Positions 15,554 to 24,968 are shown, numbered from the stretch's first letter. The stretch: DNA of 34,686 nucleotides from Niabella sp. (GCA_027493055.1 JAPUDO010000124.1:1-34686); one strand, 5' to 3'. Made by a program: numbers and translations. Notes: generated by a model from the sequence alone, not told the origin.

Positions 15554-15593
15554 AGGTCAGCCCTCACATTTATCCCTGTTACTGACCTGCACA
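15501..15593 (-). repeat. RHS junction repeat J4
   Basis: Fourth junction repeat, the most diverged at its outer end (cattatccctgttactgacc-type changes) and carrying one extra A that alters the reading frame. No Xre gene follows; the next gene is the membrane immunity protein. 15594-15734 has no visible feature. Confidence 0.8.
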
Positions 15594-15734
15594 AATATGC
15601 ACAGGCCGCATCATACTGGTAACCTATCGCACCCTCACCTGTTACACCTATATACTCCTAATTATAGAAGTACTCTTTCATCTAGCAGTTAGTTAAAGAT
15701 TAAAGAGCTATTTAATCAAAAAGCTTATAAGTAT

Positions 15735-16103
15735 CTAATTTAACAAGAGTATCATTATTAATGGTAAAAACAAAATAGCAATAATGTATGCCCCATTTCT
15801 AATATTTAAAAATTGTTGACCTCGGCATTCAGCTAAAATTTCCTGACCTTTATTTCTATAATAAGCAAAATATAATATTAAAAAGAAAACAAGTGCAAAT
15901 ACTATAAGAAAATATTTTCTTTCGCCATACGTACTTACTGAAAATTCGAAATCAAAACCGATTATTTTCTTTATTATAGAGTACAATAACACTAAGTGTA
16001 AGCCAGCGGCCAATCCTACTATACTTGTAGCGACAAATATTGATTTGAACTTCTTTTTTCTTTCAAAAAAATGATAGAAAAAACAAAAAATAAAATTGTA
16101 CAT
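15735..16103 (-). CDS. Membrane immunity protein for the intact RHS toxin
   Basis: 122 aa with about three hydrophobic segments: residues 24-46 (FVATSIVGLAAGLHLVLLYSII), 66-84 (FLIVFALVFFLILYFAYYR) and 105-121 (AYIIAILFLPLIMILLL), plus a weakly hydrophobic start. It is rich in Phe, Ile and Leu and has no enzyme motif. It starts 12 bp after the stop of the 1170-aa RHS protein and is the only candidate protector in that cassette. An integral membrane immunity protein suggests the cognate toxin acts on or in the inner membrane, which agrees with the hydrophobic end of that toxin. Family unknown. Confidence 0.6.
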   Translation of the reverse strand: MYNFIFCFFYHFFERKKKFKSIFVATSIVGLAAGLHLVLLYSIIKKIIGFDFEFSVSTYGERKYFLIVFALVFFLILYFAYYRNKGQEILAECRGQQFLNIRNGAYIIAILFLPLIMILLLN

Positions 16104-16115
16104 CTACTATTATAT

Positions 16116-19100
16116 TTAATCAAAAATTCTTTCAGTTATACTTTTACCATCTATTCCAACGGATATTAAATCGGCAACCATCCATGCTCCCCCAATACCC
16201 CATCCAACAGGCCCACTCCCAAGTAAAAAAGTCTGAGCAACACCTATACCAAAATCCGCATAATGATGTGGCTTTACACCATTAACTCCTGCATCCACTG
16301 TAGTTGCAAGAATACCGGCGGCACCTAGAACTGTAGACGCCTTACTCGCAACCTTTCCAATATTTCTTAAGCCTGTAGATGCTTCAGAAAGCCTGGCAAA
16401 ATCATCCATACTTGCAGCTTCTTTCATTGCATTTACGACAATATTTCGTCCCGCTCTTGCGCCCTGTTCCATAGCTCCAACTCCTGTTCCTGCTACAGCT
16501 AATGCTTTTCCTACTGCGCCTTCAAGTGTTTCAACTCCGTTCCCTGTTTGAGTTACCGGTTCAGCATTAGCAACATCATGCTCTGTCGTTGTCGGCTTAC
16601 CATATGTTAAAGCAGTTATTGTTCCATCTTCATTCAGCTTATATCCTCGCCTCGTCCCATCAGTATCCGTATATCCTCTGGAGACTATCCCTTCTCTTTG
16701 AGTACTGATATTGGAAGCATCTGCATCCTGGCTTTTCGCCCACTCTTCCGCCTGGCTTTGGTTCTTCACAGAAGCAACATAATTCGCATGCTGATCACCA
16801 TATTTATCAGTCCATCTTACCCAATCTGTTGGCCTCATCCCATCCGGGTCTATAAACCGTATCGGATTATTAAATGCATAATTATACGGAGAATAGCGGC
16901 GCATCTTTTCACTTAGTGGATCTAAAACATGCCATCGTCCTACCACCGGATCATAAAACCTGGCACCATAATCATATTGATTCAGCTCATCCTGCTTCTC
17001 CTTACCATTGTACTTGTACTTATTGGGTACAGACTGGCTGCGGGCTATATCCAAACCAAACGGCATATAATCCTGCTGCTGTAATACTGCTCCTGCACTA
17101 TTGTGCACTATACGCGTGTTTCCTAAATGATCTTTAAGGAAAAACTCATACGTATAGGTACCTCCATTATTACGCGCTATCCCTGCTTCTGTATGTAAAA
17201 GATCTATGGTGGTACCAATATACTCTATTCCGTCCACGTACTGCCTCGTCTCACTAACCGTTTGTTTGCTGAGCTTCCCGCCTGCGGCATCGTAACTATA
17301 GCTTACCGTCCCCACCGGTGTACCGCTTACCTGCTTTGGCAAATTTAACTCATTGTACTGGATATTCAAAGTACCATCACCGGTCATGCTGCCATTACTA
17401 TTATAGCTGTAGCTTTTGTTGTAACCGCCACTTACACTTTGCAGCCGGTTACCATTATAAGCATAGCTTAGCGTTCCCAACCCCGGCATGCCTGTTGGCC
17501 CCTGCCGGGTGAGGCTTTGGATATTACCCATCTTATCATACAGGATCCCTGTTTCATTATAATTCTCATCGCTTATTCCGCTGGTGAGCCGGCTGGCCTT
17601 ATCATAACTGTAGTTGTAACTATGGCTTTGCCCGTTGGTGGTCCACAGCTGCTGCCCTATATTACCATTATACTGGGCATAGGAGCCGGTGGCATCATCG
17701 TATTTTAACTGCTGGGTAAACAGGCCTGAGCTTTGCTCTTTAATCCAGCCGCGGGGGTTGTATTTATAACTGGTGGTTTGCCCGCCTGTTGTCCTGGCTT
17801 GCAGCTGCCCTACCGCATTGTAAGTGTACGTTGTGGTTACCGGTCCCTGGCTGTTGATGGTTTCAGTAGTTTGGGTTTTACGCCCTGCATGATCGTATTG
17901 GTAGGTGTTACTTACCGTTAATGCCAGGCTGCCTCCCTTATAATGCTGCCTTGTTGTAGCAGTTATCTCGCTTGCAAAGTTGTAAGTATTGGAGGTGACA
18001 TCAAGACCACCTAACTGGTGCTGCTTTACTATTTTGCTTACCCTGGCCTTATCATCGGTATAATAAGTAGCGGTGTATAAATAAGTACTGGTGCCAAGTG
18101 TATTGACTGCCGTTACTGTAGGCAGGCTTTTGGTGCGCTGGCTCTCCGGTGTGCTGATACCGGGAATGATGAAATGGGTGGGATCAGGATTTAACACCGT
18201 GCCTAAAATATTATAATTGTCATAATAATTTACTGTAAATATTTTAAAGTTGGTATTGGGCAATGTAGTATTGGTATAGCCCATATTGCTGCTGCCTGTA
18301 TTGCCGTTATAGGACTCGAAAAGTTCTGTGCTGCCTGCAGGCTTTAATGTACTGTTTACCGTAGCCTGTAAAGCAGCTCTACCGGAGGCATTGGTTACTT
18401 CCCCTGTCATAATCACCCGGCCTAACCCGTCATACTTGATAAAGCTCCATACCCCACGGCTGCGCTGCTCTCCATCGCTGGTAAATATGGGCCGGTCGGC
18501 GGCATTGTATACTATATACTCCCAGCCCTTGCCGGGGATCTTCTTTTCAATTAACCTTCTTCTTCCATCATAGTGGTAGGCGTAGATATATTTTTCAAAG
18601 TTGGCATCGGCCTCGGTAAAGCTGGCAATACTTTCCAACGCTGGTGGTACTACATAAGCCAGCTGGTTCAAATCATCATAAATATACTGTGTGACCATAT
18701 AAGTGGGAGTATTGAGCGTATCACCACCGTCCTGCACTTTTTTACATACTACCTGCCCCTCTTTGTCCTTGTATTCAATCACCCGGTTGCGGTGCTCATC
18801 CCAGGTTACCTTTTTATACAACTGCCCTGGGGCATAGTAGCCAGGGCTGCTGGCGCCCATAGCGGGGTTACCGCCGCTGCCTGACACAATATGGGCAGTG
18901 AAGCTGGCATTGGGGCCACTTTCAAAACCATTGGTGAATGTGATGCTGTTGGTGGCTTTGTATTCGGTAGTGCCGGGAGTATGATTGTTATATGTGGGGT
19001 TGGCTTGTACCGCTCCGCTCCCGCCTTCAGTACTTTGGCCTTGCCCCATGACGTTCCATAGCCTTACTTCATTAGCTCCGTTGATCTCATAGCCTGTTTT

Positions 19101-19628
19101 GATAGTATGGCCATTGCCTACGGCCCAGGGCTGGCCAGGTGCGCCCGCTTCTAAAGGCCGGTTAAGTGGCGAAGCTTCAAATACCGTCTGGCTGTAAGGG
19201 TTGGGTATGGCTGGTATAGAGGCAGTGGGCGGCGTAGCATAAAACAATGCCTGCTCAGTTAACGCGGTGGACCTGTAAGCTCCATTAGTACCCGTTGCCG
19301 CATAAGGCAGATAATTTTTATCCTGCCTGCCAAAGGCATCGTAAGTGATAGGAGTTACAATATCCTTGCCGTCAGGAGCTGCTTTTACGCCCACATTTTG
19401 CAGGGGCCGGCCCAGGCCATCAAAATACTGCACTTCGGCACGTACATCATTCGCAGTTAAAGCGCTGATGTCTGCCTGTGTTTTTACATTGTTCTTTAGT
19501 ATAGTGCGGGTGTATATGAAATTCCGGTCAGCAGAAGGCGTATGCTGGGCATGGCTGCTGTAAAAAATAACTGCCAACATCAATACACAGCTCAGCTTAT
19601 TGAATATATTCAGATGGATCTTTAACAT
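16116..19628 (-). CDS. DUF6443-type RHS protein with C-terminal toxin
   Basis: 1170 aa, complete. Residues 1-28 are a signal peptide (…FYSSHAQ). The N-terminal DUF6443 region follows (about 35-170: EVQYFDGLGRPLQNVGVKAAPDGKDIVTPITYDAFGRQDKNYLPYA), then many YD repeats (YDDLNQLAYVV, YDGRRRLIEKK, YDGLGRVIM, YDHAGRKTQT, YNAVGQLQAR, YNPRGWIKEQ, YDKASRLTSG, YDKMGNIQSL). The RHS core begins near residue 759 (NELNLPKQVSGT) and ends DPVVGRWHVLDPL...RFIDPDGM at about 930. The last ~240 residues are a variable tip with a Gly/Ala-rich hydrophobic end (YADFGIGVAQTFLLGSGPVGWGIGGAWMVADLIS). RHS shells enclose and release their toxic tip. The gene is 10 bp after its SpvB-like partner and is followed by a membrane immunity gene. 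The exact toxin type is unknown; membrane action is inferred. Confidence 0.85.
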   Translation of the reverse strand: MLKIHLNIFNKLSCVLMLAVIFYSSHAQHTPSADRNFIYTRTILKNNVKTQADISALTANDVRAEVQYFDGLGRPLQNVGVKAAPDGKDIVTPITYDAFGRQDKNYLPYAATGTNGAYRSTALTEQALFYATPPTASIPAIPNPYSQTVFEASPLNRPLEAGAPGQPWAVGNGHTIKTGYEINGANEVRLWNVMGQGQSTEGGSGAVQANPTYNNHTPGTTEYKATNSITFTNGFESGPNASFTAHIVSGSGGNPAMGASSPGYYAPGQLYKKVTWDEHRNRVIEYKDKEGQVVCKKVQDGGDTLNTPTYMVTQYIYDDLNQLAYVVPPALESIASFTEADANFEKYIYAYHYDGRRRLIEKKIPGKGWEYIVYNAADRPIFTSDGEQRSRGVWSFIKYDGLGRVIMTGEVTNASGRAALQATVNSTLKPAGSTELFESYNGNTGSSNMGYTNTTLPNTNFKIFTVNYYDNYNILGTVLNPDPTHFIIPGISTPESQRTKSLPTVTAVNTLGTSTYLYTATYYTDDKARVSKIVKQHQLGGLDVTSNTYNFASEITATTRQHYKGGSLALTVSNTYQYDHAGRKTQTTETINSQGPVTTTYTYNAVGQLQARTTGGQTTSYKYNPRGWIKEQSSGLFTQQLKYDDATGSYAQYNGNIGQQLWTTNGQSHSYNYSYDKASRLTSGISDENYNETGILYDKMGNIQSLTRQGPTGMPGLGTLSYAYNGNRLQSVSGGYNKSYSYNSNGSMTGDGTLNIQYNELNLPKQVSGTPVGTVSYSYDAAGGKLSKQTVSETRQYVDGIEYIGTTIDLLHTEAGIARNNGGTYTYEFFLKDHLGNTRIVHNSAGAVLQQQDYMPFGLDIARSQSVPNKYKYNGKEKQDELNQYDYGARFYDPVVGRWHVLDPLSEKMRRYSPYNYAFNNPIRFIDPDGMRPTDWVRWTDKYGDQHANYVASVKNQSQAEEWAKSQDADASNISTQREGIVSRGYTDTDGTRRGYKLNEDGTITALTYGKPTTTEHDVANAEPVTQTGNGVETLEGAVGKALAVAGTGVGAMEQGARAGRNIVVNAMKEAASMDDFARLSEASTGLRNIGKVASKASTVLGAAGILATTVDAGVNGVKPHHYADFGIGVAQTFLLGSGPVGWGIGGAWMVADLISVGIDGKSITERIFD

Positions 19629-19638
19629 GACATAAATT

Positions 19639-22600
19639 TTATTGGTTGCAGTTTATTACCTGGCCGGCATAATTGTAGCAGATATGCTTTACAATATTCC
19701 CCTGGTCGTCTTTTACCTTGCTCAACCTGCCAAAACTATCGTACTCGTAGTAAGTAATACGCCCTGCCGGATCCGTTTCACTGGTCATACCTACCAGTGG
19801 CTTATAGGTATAAGTAAATACCTGCACATCACCTATAGAACGTAAGGCATTCAGGTAACTTCTAAGGCTTGCATCATTTGCAGGGTTACGTAATTGCACC
19901 GTGTCTATTCCCGATTGAGATATGATTTCAGCATAGGTTTTCTGCCCCACAATTTTAGCTACTGGGTATTGGGCATTATAGCCCCAGAGGTACACCTCTT
20001 TAACATCATTTACCTTTTGCATCTCTAATATATTGCCTTTAGCTGAATATTGATTGTATTTCACAAAGTCTTTGTAATGTATATCCGGCGAAAAAGAGCT
20101 TATGGTACCTGATGGTGGAAAAACTCCTGCAAGCCTGTTGGAAAACTTAAATATCGACAATGGCACTGAATTATCGAAGTGGATATTCTGCTGTGTTTCC
20201 AACAAACCATTACCCCCGGACTTATATATATGCAAATCTCCAGACACAACATTATTATTTATAAGTTGTACTTGTTCTATAGGAAATTTAATATTTAATA
20301 ATTTCATATCCTTGATCCAAGGAGTATTATTATCGTAGTCATCCGGATAGATATCTATTTTCGATGAGACAGTTCCGTTACTATTATTCCTTATGGTTTT
20401 AACGGGCCTAAAATGTCTGGGAGTTTCTCCCTCATATTCATAACCCGTCTCTGATACTAAAGGCTCCTCATTATTGGCGAACCCTGCATATTCTTTAATT
20501 ATCTGCTTCTTTAGCCTGTTCCATGTAGTCTGAAAAGCAGGATATTGGAGTAGTCTAAACCCCGCTCCAGCCGGTAAAGGACAAGTGCCATCATAAGGCC
20601 AAACCCATATAAATCCTGCATGTGTATTTTTCAGCGTATCGCTGTAAGTGTTTATAACCTCTCTTTGTAAAAAGAACGAACTACTATTTCGTGAAACATA
20701 ATCTCTTTGTCTAATAAGGCTGCCATTACTTAGGTTAAAAACGCCACTGACACCAGGAGGACCAAGCTTCATCTCATTACCCGGAACTTGATAAGCAGGT
20801 TTAATATCCGGAATATTAATAAACTCAAAATCAGAATATCCGCTTCCTAGCGAATCGCTAAACCATGTTCTTACTTTGTCATACCCTACAATTGGCTGAT
20901 TAAAGGAATATCTACTTTGAGAATATAAATTATATAGAACAGAAGACGACGTAGCTGCATTACCTAAATTATCATTACCACAATTAGCAAACTCTTCAAA
21001 GAAAGCGAATTCAAGCGGAGACAAACTCCGGCCATATGAACATTCTTCAGCTACTCCATTACCATCATAATCATAATTATAATGATAATTAAATTTTTTA
21101 GTATGGGAGATGTTAGAAGCCGGATCAAGATTAGTAATGCTGGAGACACGTAACCCACCACCTTTTTCTATAGTATGGCTATTAGACATATCTTTGACAT
21201 AGGTATACTTAAAGCTAAAACGGACATAGTTCAAAAATGAGACATTCGATGCTATATGCGTTTTAATGACATAGTTACCCGCAGGTAACGAGAATTGATC
21301 ATCTCTGTAATATTTCAGATTGCTTGGATCAGAGTTATTTTTTATCCAGAAACTTTCGTACCCTAATAAAGTTCTGACAATCGGCGTAGTAAGATTGGAA
21401 GCTGCGTATATTTCAAAAAAAGCATCGTCATCCCGGGGGTAAGGATACGCTATGGTCTGACCGTTTTCGGAATTAATATTGAAAATAATTTTTGATCCGG
21501 AAATTACTTCGGGGAAGTAAATATTAAATGATTCATCCACCCCTCTACGAGTAAAAAAATTTTTCTGTTCTGTATTCAATTCAGAACCGGTCGATGGATC
21601 AGTTAGAGAATTAGCTAAATCATAATCATTACTTTCGAATTCAAAAATGGTTTTACCTCCTGTGGGATACATGATCTCTCTTAAAACAGATGCTTTACAA
21701 TAAGTCTCCGAAGGTTTTCTGTTGGCCCCATTAGGATATGAAACGGTTTGCCCAGGGGTATTGTAACTAAAGTAAGGCCCTGCGGGCAACAGTGTTGAGT
21801 TCGTTGTTTGTCCATTATAGAATCCCCAAAAATCTCTTGCAAGTGATTTCTTAGAAGGAAGCTCCAAATTATTATAAAAAAACTGAAATTTTTCTCCAGG
21901 AAGTATCCCAGACTGACTTTTTTTTTCTAAAGCAACCAACTTAAGTCTTTTATTAAATAGATCCTGATTCATATTAGCTTCCGGATCAGGAATTGTGTAA
22001 CCATTAGGCGTTGCAGTAAAATAATCATAAAGCAATTCGTAATAAAAGGATGAAGATGGATGAGTTTGATTATTTATGAAAATCTTTGACAATCTCTTAT
22101 CCCCGTTAACATCTATTCGGCTGGAATAATCAAAGGTAACGGAGCCTGAAGGAAAGTTTATAGATTTTAAAAATGTTGGACTATAAACCTTAATGGGTGG
22201 ATAAGATACAGTCATAGAACCCGGATGAGGTCTTATATAACTACTTCCCGAAATAGGTATAACTTCTAAATTATATTTTTCGCTGATGCTATTGTAAGTT
22301 TTTATTCCGATGCTTTCCTCAGTCGTATAGTCTAATAGAATTGCGTCTCCATTTAATGATTCAATTTTGGTCAGATACCAACTAGTGATATATCTCTTGG
22401 TTGCTCCTCCTGAAAGAAATTCACAATATTCCGGCTTATCAAAGTAATATTTAACACCATCTGGTGTGATTATCAACCAACGGGATCCATTATTATCTAA
22501 CAACCTTACACTAACACCTGATGGGCCTTGAAGTTCCACGTCCTTATTCTTCTTTATTGTGAACTTCCCACTGAATCCATTGAAGTTATAATTAAAAACA

Positions 22601-23142
22601 TCAGGCTCCATATCATACTTAGAGCCTTCCCAATCTGCCGCGCTTGGTAGATATTGGGTCAAATCTAACTGTTGACCGTAAAGGCTAACAACAAAACTGC
22701 CACTTGCACCGGTGTTTACGAATAAGTTGTTACCAGTTGCAATTGCATGTGTGGCTGACTCGCTCCAAAAACCGGGAATAGGGCTGTTGAGATAACCACG
22801 AATTGGTAGAAAATCATCATCTCCATTCACAGATCTGTTAATCACCCCACCTGCATTTAATACCCAGCCCAGACCGCTTCTTCCGGCCTCTTCATCTACT
22901 CTAAACCCACCGGCATGATAACTGAGATTGAGCGGCAATTCCAGACCTTTTGTCTGAATATTATAAATAGGTATTTCAATATTAGGCACACCTGTATAAT
23001 TATTCGCGGGGATATCAGTGTACTTAGAAAACGCTGTCGCCGCCGGTGATGGGCCAATAAGCTCTTTGAATTTCTGAGAATTTGCACTTAATGCTATAAA
23101 TATTAAAATCAGAAAAGCACATGATTTTTTAAAGCTATTCAT
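19639..23142 (-). CDS. Large SpvB/RHS-type YD-repeat secreted protein
   Basis: 1167 aa with a signal peptide (MNSFKKSCAFLILIFIALSANSQ). The N-terminal block 'YTDIPANNYTGVPNIEIPIYNIQTKGLELPLNLSYHAGGFRVDEEAGRSGLGWVLNAGGVINRSVNGDDD' is the usual start of Bacteroidota SpvB-like proteins that precede DUF6443 RHS proteins. The middle is a long beta-rich region with few repeats. The C-terminus has YD repeats (TDPAGRITYYEYDSFGRLSKVKDDQGNIV) and ends ICYNYAGQVINCNQ, with no toxin tip. In insecticidal Tc complexes TcB (SpvB) and TcC (RHS) together form the cocoon; by analogy this protein may build half a shell with the next gene. That pairing is inference. First gene downstream of the operator promoter at 23453-23505. 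Confidence 0.8.
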   Translation of the reverse strand: MNSFKKSCAFLILIFIALSANSQKFKELIGPSPAATAFSKYTDIPANNYTGVPNIEIPIYNIQTKGLELPLNLSYHAGGFRVDEEAGRSGLGWVLNAGGVINRSVNGDDDFLPIRGYLNSPIPGFWSESATHAIATGNNLFVNTGASGSFVVSLYGQQLDLTQYLPSAADWEGSKYDMEPDVFNYNFNGFSGKFTIKKNKDVELQGPSGVSVRLLDNNGSRWLIITPDGVKYYFDKPEYCEFLSGGATKRYITSWYLTKIESLNGDAILLDYTTEESIGIKTYNSISEKYNLEVIPISGSSYIRPHPGSMTVSYPPIKVYSPTFLKSINFPSGSVTFDYSSRIDVNGDKRLSKIFINNQTHPSSSFYYELLYDYFTATPNGYTIPDPEANMNQDLFNKRLKLVALEKKSQSGILPGEKFQFFYNNLELPSKKSLARDFWGFYNGQTTNSTLLPAGPYFSYNTPGQTVSYPNGANRKPSETYCKASVLREIMYPTGGKTIFEFESNDYDLANSLTDPSTGSELNTEQKNFFTRRGVDESFNIYFPEVISGSKIIFNINSENGQTIAYPYPRDDDAFFEIYAASNLTTPIVRTLLGYESFWIKNNSDPSNLKYYRDDQFSLPAGNYVIKTHIASNVSFLNYVRFSFKYTYVKDMSNSHTIEKGGGLRVSSITNLDPASNISHTKKFNYHYNYDYDGNGVAEECSYGRSLSPLEFAFFEEFANCGNDNLGNAATSSSVLYNLYSQSRYSFNQPIVGYDKVRTWFSDSLGSGYSDFEFINIPDIKPAYQVPGNEMKLGPPGVSGVFNLSNGSLIRQRDYVSRNSSSFFLQREVINTYSDTLKNTHAGFIWVWPYDGTCPLPAGAGFRLLQYPAFQTTWNRLKKQIIKEYAGFANNEEPLVSETGYEYEGETPRHFRPVKTIRNNSNGTVSSKIDIYPDDYDNNTPWIKDMKLLNIKFPIEQVQLINNNVVSGDLHIYKSGGNGLLETQQNIHFDNSVPLSIFKFSNRLAGVFPPSGTISSFSPDIHYKDFVKYNQYSAKGNILEMQKVNDVKEVYLWGYNAQYPVAKIVGQKTYAEIISQSGIDTVQLRNPANDASLRSYLNALRSIGDVQVFTYTYKPLVGMTSETDPAGRITYYEYDSFGRLSKVKDDQGNIVKHICYNYAGQVINCNQ

Positions 23143-23452
23143 ATCAACTTTATTTAATTGATTGTTTTATTTTAAAATCTATAATTTAATAACTGTCTCG
23201 TACTCTCGGTAATCTGTTTTAATCAAGCAATTATTTTTTCACTGCTCGCAATTTATACTTACAAACCATACACTCCAGCAGGTGGTCGTTTTATCTAATA
23301 TTAGACTCCACCTTACTAAGTAACATCAGCTTATCTTTTCTCCCGGTAGTTAGTGAGAAATGATACAGATACTTATTGTATAGTTACGTTCTACTATTGA
23401 TAGTAAAACAAGCATGCATTAAATAAAACAAATGATACCTTAACCTCAGGTA

Positions 23453-23505
23453 CAAAAGTATAAGCGTATCTTTATTAAAGCAATCCGCATTATTACGTAT
23501 TTTTA
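23453..23505 (-). promoter_or_regulatory. Operator and -7 box of the SpvB/RHS operon (site 4)
   Basis: On the minus strand TACGTA (23499-23494), four bases, then the degenerate half-site TGCGGA (23489-23484), then exactly 23 bp to TACTTTTG (23460-23453), a full TANNTTTG match. The T-tract flank survives on one side only. Predicted start near 23446 leaves a leader of about 300 nt (23143-23446) before the SpvB-like gene. The leader holds a TACTAT-TG-ATAGTA palindrome (23392-23405) of unknown meaning and no open frame. Confidence 0.65.
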
Positions 23506-23537
23506 AATACAATACTTACATCGTAAGCAAATCCATA

Positions 23538-24965
23538 CTACCGAATCAATATTGGATAGACTTCTTCTATTGATGTAATCCCAGAGCTAAATAGCTCAAA
23601 AGCGTTACCAGCAAGAGTATCTACAGTCTTTTGTTTTAACAACCCATCGACAGCTGAACTACCTTTTTTTATTTCCCCACTTAAATCTTCGTCAATGGGT
23701 ATCACTTCATAAATAGCTTTTCGCTTTCTATATCCTGTATTATAGCACTTGGTGCAGCCCACTGCTACAGAGTGTTTCTCTATCTTTCGGGGCGGTTTAT
23801 AATTTCGGGGAAACATCCCGGCGTTGAAAGGCATTTCTTTCTTACAGTTTTCACAAAGCAGCCGCACCAGTCTTTGCGCCACCGATGTATTGAGCGTATT
23901 AGCTATCAGGAAAGGAGGAATACCCATATCAGCAAGCCTCGATATAGTTCCCCAGGCCGAATTGGTATGGATGGTTGATAACACCAGGTGGCCTGTCAAT
24001 GCAGCCCGTATGGCCATATTGGCAGTTTCAGCATCGCGAATCTCACCCAGCATGATAATATCAGGGTCCTGCCTCAAAAAGGTTCTTAATGCCTTTGCAA
24101 AACTAAGCCCGATATTGTCACGTACCTGCACCTGGTTAATTCCCTGTAATGTATATTCAATGGGATCTTCTATGGTAAGGATATTTTTTGTTGAAAGATT
24201 TAACCTTTTCAGTGTTGCATATAGCGTGGTTGTTTTACCAGAGCCCGTTGGCCCGCTGATAAGTATAATGCCGTATGGCTTCTTTAATCCTTCAAGATAG
24301 TTGTTAAGGTCATTCCCGGAAAAGCCCAGGTTTTCCAGTTCAATATCCGTTGCATCATTGCTTAATAATCTCAATACAACCTTCTCTCCATATAGAGCCG
24401 GAACTATAGAAACCCGGATATCAAATTTATCTCTGCCCCTGCTAAAAAAAATGCGACCATCCTGGGGTAAGCGCTTTTCCGCAATATCCAGGTTAGCTGC
24501 TATCTTTATCTTATTGATCAGAGAAGGGTATTGTTTTTTTTCAATCAGGTAACGTAATACCAGCAAGCCATCTACCCTTATCCTCACCCGGCAATCATTC
24601 TCATAGGTCTCTATATGAATATCGCTGCTCTTCAGCATTTTTGCCTCTGTGATCAGATCCTTCAAAAAATTATCCGGATGTCCCTCATAATAATTCTGCT
24701 GAAGGCGTACATCTGCAGTATCCCGTTTTGCATACAGGCGCTCCAACATCTGCGTCAATTTTCCCTCATCAATAAGCTCAAATTCTACGGAGCATCCTGT
24801 TATCAATTCAAGCTCTTCAATATGTTGCTGCACCTGGTTTTGAGCAATAGCATTACTTGCGTACAATACAATTCCATTCTCCCGCTTTGAGGCAAAAGCA
24901 ACCCGATAGCGCCATGCCAGCTCTGCTGTAATAATCGGTTTTATATCGCTTACAGGATCGCTCAT
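23538..24965 (-). CDS. gspE: Secretion/pilus assembly ATPase (GspE/PilB family)
   Basis: 475 aa hexameric ATPase that powers pseudopilus or pilus assembly at the inner membrane. Motifs in order: N-terminal N2-type domain (about 90-200, with SSDIHIE and RLPQDGRI), Walker A GPTGSGKTT (238-246), Asp-box TIEDPIEYTLQGINQVQ (264-280), Walker B IIMLGEIRDAET (303-314), His-box GHLVLSTIHTNSA (325-337), and a tetracysteine zinc site CENC (371-374) with CTKC (404-407). The zinc site and the overall size match GspE/PilB rather than PilT. The N1 domain is short. It is co-transcribed with the prepilin peptidase (3-bp gap) and the pilin. Confidence 0.95.
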   Translation of the reverse strand: MSDPVSDIKPIITAELAWRYRVAFASKRENGIVLYASNAIAQNQVQQHIEELELITGCSVEFELIDEGKLTQMLERLYAKRDTADVRLQQNYYEGHPDNFLKDLITEAKMLKSSDIHIETYENDCRVRIRVDGLLVLRYLIEKKQYPSLINKIKIAANLDIAEKRLPQDGRIFFSRGRDKFDIRVSIVPALYGEKVVLRLLSNDATDIELENLGFSGNDLNNYLEGLKKPYGIILISGPTGSGKTTTLYATLKRLNLSTKNILTIEDPIEYTLQGINQVQVRDNIGLSFAKALRTFLRQDPDIIMLGEIRDAETANMAIRAALTGHLVLSTIHTNSAWGTISRLADMGIPPFLIANTLNTSVAQRLVRLLCENCKKEMPFNAGMFPRNYKPPRKIEKHSVAVGCTKCYNTGYRKRKAIYEVIPIDEDLSGEIKKGSSAVDGLLKQKTVDTLAGNAFELFSSGITSIEEVYPILIR

Positions 24966-24968
24966 GGG

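Noticed and set aside
5912-15593. Junction repeats as a CRISPR array or an insertion sequence
   Set aside because: Copies are kilobases apart, have no uniform spacers, carry no transposase, and are tied to RHS reading frames.
16698-19563. Many plus-strand open frames opposite the RHS genes
   Set aside because: They are antisense shadows of the YD-repeat coding sequence, with low-complexity His/Cys/Tyr-rich translations.
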